Below are positions 1 to 6,552 of a DNA stretch of 14,588 nucleotides, in pieces. The stretch covers positions 1 through 14,588 of the forward strand of contig CAZPUJ010000285.1 of the NCBI GenBank assembly GCA_964589725.1, in the 5' to 3' direction. Below the pieces are notes generated by a model. It did not search any database and was not told the origin of the DNA. It was given only the letters and a program-made list of their open reading frames with translations. Position 1 is the first letter of the stretch, and each line of letters opens with the position of its first letter. The stretch comes from CAYSHJ01 sp964589725 (GTDB lineage: Bacteria > Planctomycetota > Planctomycetia > Planctomycetales > Planctomycetaceae). The translations under genes were made by a program, and so were the position numbers.

Positions 1-1058
1 ATCACGAGGGTCGAGTCGAGCATCCCGCGTTCGTCGAGGTCCATCAACAGTGTCGAGACGGCGGAGTCGACGATCGGCAGATAGGTTTTCATGCCGGCTT
101 GCAGATCCCAGTGATGGTCCCATCCGCCGTAATGTACCGTGACGAATGTGGAGCCGGCCTCGACAAGCCGCCGCGCCAGCAGAGTGCTTTGTCCCCAATT
201 GTGTCGCCCGTACCGATCGCGCAACCGCGGGTCTTCTTGATTGATGTCGAATGCTCTGCGAGCACGAGCGCCCGCGACGAACTCGAAGGCGTCTTGATCA
301 AAACGATCCATCGCGGTGAACAGTCCTTGTCGTTCGGCGACCCGCGGAATTTGATCGAGCTGGCGATTCAGTTCGCGCCGGCTTTCGAGCCGCTCGATAT
401 TCAGGCCGGGAACAAGATTGAGGTTTTGCACCTGATAGTTGGGCTGGTTCGGATCACCTCCCGGCTGGAACGGGTCGTATTGCACTCCCAAGAAGTTCGC
501 GCCGAAGTAGCCGGGAACGAGGCCGATGCTGGCGGCATACGGCACGGCGACATAGGCCGGCATGCCGGGCTGTCGTGAACCTCGCTCACGCGCAACGATC
601 GCACCGACACCAGGGAACCTTCCGGCGGCCATCACGCCGGAAACTCCCATGTGTTTGGTGGTCAGCATCAAATGCCCGCCGGAGAAATGATCTCCGTTAT
701 CGTGATGCAGCGATCGCACAATCGAGAACTTGTCGGCGACCTGAGCCTGCTTAGGAAACAACTCGGAGATTTCGATGCCCGGAACGTTCGTGGGGATCGG
801 CTTCCAGAGGCCACGAATCTCGGAGGGAGCTTCCGGCTTGAGGTCGTACAGGTCGAGATGGCTCGGCCCGCCGTCGAGCCAAATCAGGATCGCGGAAGTG
901 TCCTTCTTCGACCGCGATTCGTTCGCAGATGCGGCTCGAGCTCGCCAAACATCACCCAGTCCAACCCCCGCCATCCCCGCCACACCCAGTTGCACAAAGC
1001 TCCGGCGGCTAAGTCCGTCACAATACTTCGGGGAAGTCCCGGCGTTGATTCGAAGCAT
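1..1058 (-). CDS. DUF1501 family Tat-exported protein (5' part only, runs off left edge)
   Basis: The gene is read from an ATG at 1058 down to the window edge, 352 codons without a stop; the 3' end is outside. A Shine-Dalgarno GGGAG lies 7 nt before the ATG. Residues 17-25 read SRRSFVQLG, a twin-arginine motif followed by a small hydrophobic stretch (VAGMAGVGLG), so Tat export is predicted. The mature part shows DUF1501 hallmarks: IWLDGGPSHLDLYDLKP near residues 59-75, then EIRGLWKPIPTNVPGIEIS, the SLHHDNGDHFSGGH segment, and HYGGWDHHWD near the window edge. DUF1501 belongs to the alkaline-phosphatase/sulfatase-like superfamily. Its substrate is unknown, and in planctomycetes it often sits beside DUF1549/DUF1553 cytochrome-like genes. 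No such partner lies on its upstream side here; the other side is not visible. Family assignment is firm, function is not known. Confidence 0.93.
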   Translation of the reverse strand, partial: MLRINAGTSPKYCDGLSRRSFVQLGVAGMAGVGLGDVWRARAASANESRSKKDTSAILIWLDGGPSHLDLYDLKPEAPSEIRGLWKPIPTNVPGIEISELFPKQAQVADKFSIVRSLHHDNGDHFSGGHLMLTTKHMGVSGVMAAGRFPGVGAIVARERGSRQPGMPAYVAVPYAASIGLVPGYFGANFLGVQYDPFQPGGDPNQPNYQVQNLNLVPGLNIERLESRRELNRQLDQIPRVAERQGLFTAMDRFDQDAFEFVAGARARRAFDINQEDPRLRDRYGRHNWGQSTLLARRLVEAGSTFVTVHYGGWDHHWDLQAGMKTYLPIVDSAVSTLLMDLDERGMLDSTLV

Positions 1059-1076
1059 GGTGGCGCTCCCAAGCAG

Positions 1077-1112
1077 ATTTTAGTGGCGGGCAGAATTTTA
1101 GTGGCGGGCAGA
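1077..1112 (-). repeat. perfect 18-bp tandem duplication upstream of DUF1501
   Basis: Two identical 18-bp units (plus strand attttagtggcgggcaga) lie head to tail at 1077-1094 and 1095-1112. In the DUF1501 direction each unit contains CACTAAAAT, so TAAAAT, a five-of-six match to a -10 box, occurs twice. No good -35 box is seen at the right distance. The nearer box lies only about 20 nt from the ATG, so the farther one would be the more plausible start signal. The duplication is certain; a promoter role is a guess. Confidence 0.75.
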
Positions 1113-1463
1113 GTCGTGCGGACGCGGTCTCGTGAATGCATCGGCAGCGTTTACGGCAACACATTATTAAGTCCTGAAGCGTTCATCACAAGGCTGTATT
1201 CTGTCTGGTCATGATGCGAGAGATGCCGCAGTGGCAGACCCAATTACCCTCAGCAGTCAGAAAAACAGGCCGCCATCTCCCGCACGACGGGCGTGTCTGA
1301 ATAATGTCTTGAGGAGCAGAGCAATCAATCCCGAAACGGATTCTGGATCGTCAGTCGCGATTGGATCAAGGTTGTCGCCGCCAGCTCGATGGCCGCACTC
1401 CTTGAGCGCGCGCTGTCGCAACGACTCACACAGGCCGGGCAAGCCCCGACGACCGGTCATGGC

Positions 1464-1483
1464 AAAAGAGCTGCGTCCCCATT
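1464..1483 (-). repeat. copy 1 of a 20-nt repeated motif downstream of a stop codon
   Basis: On the minus strand this reads aatggggacgcagctctttt. It matches the motif at 14449-14468 (plus) at 18 of 20 positions. It lies about 45 nt past the stop codon of the FG-GAP gene, in the same orientation as that gene, just as copy 2 lies behind the HD-GYP gene. No stable stem precedes the T run, so it is not a classical terminator. It may be a remnant of a dispersed or mobile repeat. Confidence 0.6.
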
Positions 1484-1528
1484 CTGGCTTTCGCTCAGCA
1501 ACGAGTTGCGGAGTGAACTCGAAGCGAT

Positions 1529-3253
1529 CTAGTCCGTCAGCAGGCCTGTCAGCATGTCCTCGGCCAATTGGAGGAAGATCGGTTCGAAGCCGGGCGGAAT
1601 GACCCCTCCTTGGGTGAACCCCGTGGCGATGTGCAGATACGTTTGCAAGTTACGCACGTCGACGCTGAGGTCGCCTGTTAGTACCAAATTCTTCAGCAGA
1701 GCATCTCCTTGGCCAACCGTGAGATCACCGTTCGAGACGAACTGGCCGATAAAGAAACGGAGTTCCGTGAGTGTTTCCTGCACGGACCTCACCTGGATGG
1801 GAAGACTGTCCGAGTCGAAGAGGGCGACTCCCCCGCCGGGTTGGCCCAGGTCATTCGTGGTGATGCTGATTTGGGCGTCGCCGATGTAGTTGAGGTCGGG
1901 CACGAAGCTCAGTCCGTCCAGCGCGGCATTGATGTCGGACAACGTGCCCTGAAACGTGAGCACGGCGTCTGCAATGCCGTCACCGGAACTGAATACGAGC
2001 CCCGACGTCGTCGCCAGCGTGAGCGTGCCGTGGCTGGCCTCCAGCGTGATTTGAAGGGGGCTGCTGTCAGCATTCGCATCAGCCACTGAAAAGGCACTGA
2101 AGGTCGCCGTGGAAAAGACCAATGCCGCGTCTTCCGTTATGTTCACACCATCATAAATACTAAAACGACCGGTGCCGACGGTGTTCACGGGCGCATTGCG
2201 AGAATCTCCCGAGGCTCGGAAGTACTGGAACGGACCATTCTCCGCCCCGACCATCGCAACCAACAGATCCTGGTCGCCGTCGTCATCCAGATCACCCAAT
2301 GCCGGAGCGTAAGACGATCCCGCTGTGTCCAGTTGGCCGACGATGGAACCTGTCGCGGGAAGGAAGCCGAAGCTGGCTGCGGCTGGACTGCCGGTGTTCT
2401 CATAGAACACGAGTTCGGGTCTAAAGGTGAAGTTATTGAAACGCGCCACCACAAGATCCCAATCGCCGTCACCATCCAGGTCACCGAGCTCAGGCGAACT
2501 GAACTGACCGACAAAGACTTGGTCAAACGGATTGTCGACTCCCGTGCTGGGCTCGAACACACCATCCTGATTCTCTAAATAATACGGTGTGAATATGTAA
2601 GAATCCGTGTTTGGGACATAGCCCGAATTCAATACCGCGTCGAGATCCTGGTCGCCATCCAGATCGCCAAACGCAATCGACATGTTTATGACGGGATAAA
2701 TGACAACGTCGTCGAATGGATTGTCGGTGCCAGTGAGGCCGACGAAGTTCGGCATCGTCTTCTTGTAACCAGTATTCTCGAACGCCAGGATTGTCGAACT
2801 CAGGCCCAAGGCCAAGTCCAAGTCGCCGTCGGAATCCCAATCCGCCAACGTGGGATTCGACAAGATACTTGGGCCGAATTGTTCCTGCAGTGCCGCCGTG
2901 ACCCCCGCAAATGGGTCGTATTTGCCCGACTGCTCTTTGAAGACTGGAGTTGTCGAATTGCCAATGTTCTTGAAGTAAGTCAGCCCACCGGATCGGCCCA
3001 GCAGCAGGTCCAAATCTCCGTCGGCATCCACATCGCCAAAAGTGGGGAATTGAAACGAGTTGATGGCAGCGGAGACGCCCTCCAACGGAGCCTCAAGGAC
3101 ATAGGCCGGCACATAGGACGAAACCGTCAGCAGCATGCGCGGCTCCAAGCACTCCCCCGTCGATTGCCGCCGTCGCCGCGCGGCGCTCCGACGCAATGAA
3201 TTCAGACCTACAACTTGCCGGGCCACTTCATAAAGACGGGAGGGAAACAACAT
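1529..3253 (-). CDS. LEPR-XLL surface protein with FG-GAP/VCBS repeats and cadherin-like domain
   Basis: Predicted surface protein of 574 residues. The ATG at 3253 is preferred because AAAGG lies 8 nt upstream; a GTG at 3262 would add three residues but leaves no spacing for a ribosome site. A basic N-terminus (RRSAARRRR) leads to LEPRMLL at residues 36-42, the planctomycete LEPR-XLL tag. Five calcium-binding FG-GAP/VCBS loops follow at about 62-residue spacing: DVDADGDLDL (near 74), DWDSDGDLDL, DLDGDQDLDA, DLDGDGDWDL and DLDDDGDQDL (near 320). Such loops usually build a beta-propeller. About residues 368-488 form a cadherin/Ig-like module of the type found in large adhesins (NITEDAALVFS, ASHGTLTL, TNDLG). 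The last 75 residues are helical, resembling the C-terminal helical modules (FIMAH-like) of other planctomycete surface proteins. No catalytic motif is seen; a binding or adhesive role is inferred. Confidence 0.85.
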   Translation of the reverse strand: MLFPSRLYEVARQVVGLNSLRRSAARRRRQSTGECLEPRMLLTVSSYVPAYVLEAPLEGVSAAINSFQFPTFGDVDADGDLDLLLGRSGGLTYFKNIGNSTTPVFKEQSGKYDPFAGVTAALQEQFGPSILSNPTLADWDSDGDLDLALGLSSTILAFENTGYKKTMPNFVGLTGTDNPFDDVVIYPVINMSIAFGDLDGDQDLDAVLNSGYVPNTDSYIFTPYYLENQDGVFEPSTGVDNPFDQVFVGQFSSPELGDLDGDGDWDLVVARFNNFTFRPELVFYENTGSPAAASFGFLPATGSIVGQLDTAGSSYAPALGDLDDDGDQDLLVAMVGAENGPFQYFRASGDSRNAPVNTVGTGRFSIYDGVNITEDAALVFSTATFSAFSVADANADSSPLQITLEASHGTLTLATTSGLVFSSGDGIADAVLTFQGTLSDINAALDGLSFVPDLNYIGDAQISITTNDLGQPGGGVALFDSDSLPIQVRSVQETLTELRFFIGQFVSNGDLTVGQGDALLKNLVLTGDLSVDVRNLQTYLHIATGFTQGGVIPPGFEPIFLQLAEDMLTGLLTD

Positions 3254-3516
3254 TGCGAGCACCTTTCTGCCTGAAAAGCCGGGAATTCAGAAATCTCGAA
3301 AAAACACATTTATCACGCAGAATCAGTTCCAACCGGAATCGCATTCCGTCAAACCAAATTCAGCGTGAATCCAGCGGCTGGTGCTCTCCAAAGACCGGCT
3401 GATTGGATTGGGTGGATTGAGTGAACTCTACGGGCAAACTTCTAATTAGCTGCGAAGAATTTGGCAAATCTAAAATTCTCTGCTGTCGAGATTTGTCCCG
3501 GATCGCATCGGACAAT

Positions 3517-3544
3517 TTGACAGCCTGCGATGCTGACCTACGCT
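3517..3544 (+). promoter_or_regulatory. possible sigma-70-type promoter for the matrixin gene
   Basis: A perfect TTGACA lies at 3517-3522, followed after 16 bp by TACGCT at 3539-3544, which matches the -10 consensus at only three of six positions. A start near 3551 would give a leader of about 150 nt before the ATG at 3704. It sits in the AT-richer part of the divergent region. The -35 is good and the -10 poor, so this is tentative. Confidence 0.3.
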
Positions 3545-3665
3545 TGCTCGGCTTGAACGGAGTGACACGACGCTTCCCCCGCGTCGCGAGCGCAAAATTG
3601 ACGGAGCTTGATTCTCGGATTGCTGCGGCCCGTGTGGAGCCGTTTTTCCGAGGACGTCTGAGTGA

Positions 3666-3686
3666 CTCGAAGAATTCTTCTTCGAG
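3666..3686 (+). promoter_or_regulatory. 5'-leader hairpin immediately before the Shine-Dalgarno
   Basis: A perfect 9-bp stem (ctcgaagaa / ttcttcgag) closes a 3-nt ttc loop. It ends 4 nt before the purine-rich ribosome site aaaggggga (3691-3699) of the matrixin gene. A hairpin this close could affect ribosome access or mRNA stability. It has no GTAG at its foot, so it does not match the REP-like elements farther right. Confidence 0.4.
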
Positions 3687-3703
3687 GCCAAAAGGGGGAC
3701 ATC

Positions 3704-6382
3704 ATGAAACTGCTTCGGACGTTGTCGGGGTTGCTGCGTGGTTCGGAACGGCAGAAAAATTCTCGCGGCGAACGACGAGCTTCGCGGTCCAAGGTCGAGA
3801 CGTTGGAGAAACGGGTTCTCCTGTACGCGACCTCCGGTAATGCCTGGCCGAACAAAGACCTGATCACCCTCAGCTTCATGCCCGACGGCACGAACTTGGG
3901 CGGAGCGACCAGCAATCTGGTCAGCACGTTCAACACGAAATTCGGCTCGGCGGCCACTTGGCAGAACCAGATTCTCAAGGCAGCGCAGTATTGGGCACAG
4001 CAGACGAACATCAACTTCGCCGTCGTGACGGACAACGGCGCCACGTCCGGTTCGGGCAGCTATCAGCAGGGCGATCCGAATTTCGGCGACATCCGCATCG
4101 GCGGGTTCAACTTCGGCACGAGCGCTTTAGCGCAAGCGTATCTGCCACCGCCGATCAACAATTATTCGATCGCTGGCGACATCCAGTTCAACACCGGGAT
4201 CACGTTCAACGTCGGCACCACCTACGACCTATTCACGGTCGCGATGCACGAGTTCGGCCATGCTCTGGGGATGTATCACTCGACGGTCGCAACCGCCTGC
4301 CTGTACCCGACGTATAACGGGGTGGATTCGGCGCTGAACGCGGACGACATCGCCGGCATCAAGTCCGTTTACAGTGGCGGGGCCGCGCGAGCCGCCGACA
4401 GCCAAGAGGCCAACAACACCACGGCCGCGGCCACAATCGTCACGATCAACGCCACGACGAAGACCGCCGTCGTCAACAGCCTGGATTTGACGACCAGCAC
4501 CGATCTCGACTACTTCAAGTTCGTCGTGCCCGCTGGCAGCAGCACGACGTTGAAGGCGAAAGTTGTCAGTCAGGGCTTGAGCCTGCTGAATCCGAAGATC
4601 GAAATCCTCGACAGCGCGGGGACGGTCAAGGCGACCGCGACGGCGGCGTCCACCGTGTACGGCACGACGATCACCGCCACGATCAACGGGATCTCCACGG
4701 GGCAGACCTACTACGCGAAAGTGTCGAGCGCTAATTCGATCGCCGCGTTCAAGACTGGACGATACGCACTGGTGCTCAACATGGGCACCGCGGCCGATCC
4801 AGCCGTGACGTACCCCAATACGCAGTTGGCCAACGGCAATCCGATCACGTCCGGCGGCGGCGTGGCCATCGCGATGGGAGTCGAGACGTTGGTGAATCTC
4901 GCCGCCACAACCACTCAGCAGACCAACGACCGCGCGGTCGCCACGTCAGACTACTCCGGGAAATCCGTGGCCACTTGGGCCACCGTCAATCAAGACGGCA
5001 GTGGTTGGAACGTCTACGCCAGGCGTTTCCTGAACGGGATTCCGTTGGGCGGCGAGTTCTTGGTCAACACCACGACGGCTGGTGATCAACTCGAACCGAC
5101 GGTCGCGATGGATCAGTTGGACAACTTCACGATCACTTGGACCAGCGTCGGTCAGGACGGCAGCGGTTCCGGAATCTTCGCGCGACGTTACAGCGCGGCC
5201 GGACTTCCGCTGAGCGGTGAATTCCAAGTTAACTCGACGACCGTCGGCGACCAAACGGCTCCCGCGGTGGCGAAAGATAACGCAGGGAATTCGGTCATCA
5301 CCTGGAACAGCGCCGGCCAAGACGGCAGCGGTTTGGGAGTTTATGCGCGGGCCTTCAACTCGTTGGGTGTGTCACTTGGCGGTGAGTTCCTCGTCAACGT
5401 CGGCACCAATGGAGATCAGTCCGATTCGGCCGTCGCGATCAACCGAACCAGCGGCGATTTCGTCATCACCTGGGGGAGCGTCGGGCAAGACGGCAGTGGC
5501 TCCGGCGTTTACGCGCGGCGCTACAACGGCTTGCTGGGCACTCTGGTCGCACCACTCGGCGGTGAGTTCCGCGTCAACACCACGACCGCCAACGATCAGA
5601 CCGATCCGGCCATCGGCCTGCATCCGTTCACGGGGGATTTTCTCGTGACGTGGACCAGTGCCGCCCAAGACGGCAGCGGCACCGGCATCTACGCGCAACG
5701 TTACAACGCGGCGGGGTTGGCTCAGGGGACGGAAATCCGCGTCAACACCTCCACGACGGGCGATCAAACCGATTCCTCGGTCGCGGTCGATGCCGGCGGC
5801 GACGCCTACGTGACTTGGACGAACGCGGGAGTGACCGGCTCCGGTCTGCAAGTGTTTGCGCAGCAACTCAACAAGCTTGGCCAAAAGAAAGAAGGGGAGT
5901 TGACAGTCAATTCGACGGCCGCCGGTGACCAGAAGAATGCCTCCGTGGCGATCAATCTGCTGGGCCAGGCGATCGTGGTTTGGAGCGGCAATGGAGCGGC
6001 GGACGCCAATGGCGTCTACTTCCAACGGTATCGCACTGACCTGCATCCGTTCGATCCGAACGGACATGACCACGACCAGGAAGACGATGACTCCAAAGAG
6101 ATTCCAACCTCGGATGCTTCGCACGTGCAGCAGGGACAAGACCATCACGACTCCGACTTGAATCCGGGCAGCGGTTCGGGAGCAGACCGATTCCAAGAAC
6201 ATTTCGATGCATGGCAACGCTCCGACCAAGCTGAATCGCAATTAACGACCGAATCGTCAGAGCTGGTCACTGCCAACCGTCGGCAAGCGGGATTGGCTGA
6301 CCTTGCTGAGTTACCAGCAGCGGTCGACGAACTCTTCGGCAGTGAGGCTTGGCTCAACGGGCGTTACTACCGCAGCCGCTAA
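3704..6382 (+). CDS. LEPR-XLL-type secreted matrixin metalloprotease with PPC-like domain and seven propeller-type repeats
   Basis: Protein of 892 residues. ATG 3704 is chosen over an in-frame upstream ATG (3662) because GGGGG lies just before it. The basic N-terminus carries LEKRVLL (34-40), a variant LEPR-XLL tag. Residues about 45-228 are a matrixin (M10) catalytic domain: the upstream strand pattern ALAQAYLPPP...AGDIQF is typical, the zinc motif HEFGHALGMYH spans 182-192 (ligands H182, H186, H192; E183 catalytic base), and LNADDIAGIKSVY closes the domain. The Met-turn methionine is replaced: CLYP (199-202) where MYP is usual. A PPC-like beta domain follows (about 230-365, with TDLDYFKF). 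Next come seven repeats of about 55 residues (QDGSGxGxYARRY, GGEFxVNTTTxGDQ), suggesting a seven-bladed propeller. A His/Asp-rich linker and a short tail (DELFGSEAWL) end the protein. It is probably an exported protease with a binding module. Confidence 0.88.
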   Translation: MKLLRTLSGLLRGSERQKNSRGERRASRSKVETLEKRVLLYATSGNAWPNKDLITLSFMPDGTNLGGATSNLVSTFNTKFGSAATWQNQILKAAQYWAQQTNINFAVVTDNGATSGSGSYQQGDPNFGDIRIGGFNFGTSALAQAYLPPPINNYSIAGDIQFNTGITFNVGTTYDLFTVAMHEFGHALGMYHSTVATACLYPTYNGVDSALNADDIAGIKSVYSGGAARAADSQEANNTTAAATIVTINATTKTAVVNSLDLTTSTDLDYFKFVVPAGSSTTLKAKVVSQGLSLLNPKIEILDSAGTVKATATAASTVYGTTITATINGISTGQTYYAKVSSANSIAAFKTGRYALVLNMGTAADPAVTYPNTQLANGNPITSGGGVAIAMGVETLVNLAATTTQQTNDRAVATSDYSGKSVATWATVNQDGSGWNVYARRFLNGIPLGGEFLVNTTTAGDQLEPTVAMDQLDNFTITWTSVGQDGSGSGIFARRYSAAGLPLSGEFQVNSTTVGDQTAPAVAKDNAGNSVITWNSAGQDGSGLGVYARAFNSLGVSLGGEFLVNVGTNGDQSDSAVAINRTSGDFVITWGSVGQDGSGSGVYARRYNGLLGTLVAPLGGEFRVNTTTANDQTDPAIGLHPFTGDFLVTWTSAAQDGSGTGIYAQRYNAAGLAQGTEIRVNTSTTGDQTDSSVAVDAGGDAYVTWTNAGVTGSGLQVFAQQLNKLGQKKEGELTVNSTAAGDQKNASVAINLLGQAIVVWSGNGAADANGVYFQRYRTDLHPFDPNGHDHDQEDDDSKEIPTSDASHVQQGQDHHDSDLNPGSGSGADRFQEHFDAWQRSDQAESQLTTESSELVTANRRQAGLADLAELPAAVDELFGSEAWLNGRYYRSR
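4985..6045 (+). repeat. seven coding repeats of about 164-181 bp
   Basis: Within the matrixin gene the unit recurs seven times, with QDGSG or its degenerate equivalents starting near 4991, 5153, 5317, 5485, 5666, 5832 and 5996. Units one to five keep DNA-level similarity around caagacggcag; six and seven are more diverged (GVTGSG, GAADANG). Seven units of this length fit a seven-bladed beta-propeller. The DNA similarity may also allow unit gain or loss by recombination. Confidence 0.75.
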
Positions 6383-6412
6383 CAGTCGTGCGGGCAAGGC
6401 ACTTAATTCCGA

Positions 6413-6476
6413 AACGAGCCCGACGCGCCAGCGACGGATTCGGGCGAGCATCCCTCACGAGCGCGTCGGGCTCGTT
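6413..6476. repeat. 16-bp perfect inverted repeat in the gap after the matrixin gene
   Basis: The arms aacgagcccgacgcgc (6413-6428) and gcgcgtcgggctcgtt (6461-6476) are exact reverse complements around 32 nt, in which ggat/atcc (6436-6439, 6450-6453) pair further. It begins 30 bp after the stop codon and ends 76 bp before the next ATG. As RNA it is a very stable stem and could stop transcription or protect the upstream mRNA, but no T run follows. I recall similar cgagcccgacgcgc palindromes as dispersed intergenic repeats in planctomycetes, from memory and not checked. A tatagt -10-like hexamer at 6508-6513 might start the next gene, though no matching -35 is seen. Confidence 0.65.
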
Positions 6477-6552
6477 GGAAAAAGCCGCCTGACCCGAAAT
6501 CCTGACCTATAGTTTTTCGTGTCGATCTCCCGTCCTCGTCGGAGGCCATCTC

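Larger units (their letters stand above)
1059..1528. other. intergenic region between two minus-strand genes
   Basis: This stretch of about 470 bp separates the FG-GAP gene from DUF1501. It holds the 18-bp tandem duplication at 1077-1112, which lies directly upstream of the DUF1501 start, and one copy of the 20-nt motif at 1464-1483. Short open frames exist on both strands (for example 1231-1602 plus and 1257-1460 minus), but they show no recognisable domain, no good ribosome binding site and low-complexity Arg/Pro/Ser composition. I see no convincing gene or RNA here. Confidence 0.6.
3254..3703. other. divergent intergenic region
   Basis: These 450 bp separate the minus-strand FG-GAP gene from the plus-strand matrixin gene and must carry the start signals of both. 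The DNA is more AT-rich than its surroundings, notably 3270-3520. Visible elements are a sigma-70-like pair facing right (3517-3544), a 9-bp hairpin just before the ribosome site (3666-3686), and a small hairpin with 6-bp arms cggaat/attccg at 3334-3348. No clear promoter facing left was found. The open frame at 3421-3840 is judged spurious. Confidence 0.55.

Noticed and set aside
1231..1602. Plus-strand open frame in the gap between the two minus-strand genes
   Set aside because: It overlaps the end of the FG-GAP gene, is low complexity, and has no ribosome site or recognisable family.
4991..6000. Repeated DNA in the matrixin gene as a mobile element or minisatellite
   Set aside because: The units keep protein-level periodicity with silent divergence, which is what internal domain duplication gives.
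5372..6241. Long minus-strand open frame (289 codons) opposite the matrixin repeats
   Set aside because: It mirrors the seven coding repeats on the other strand, has no ribosome site or known domain, and the plus-strand frame has clear domain content.
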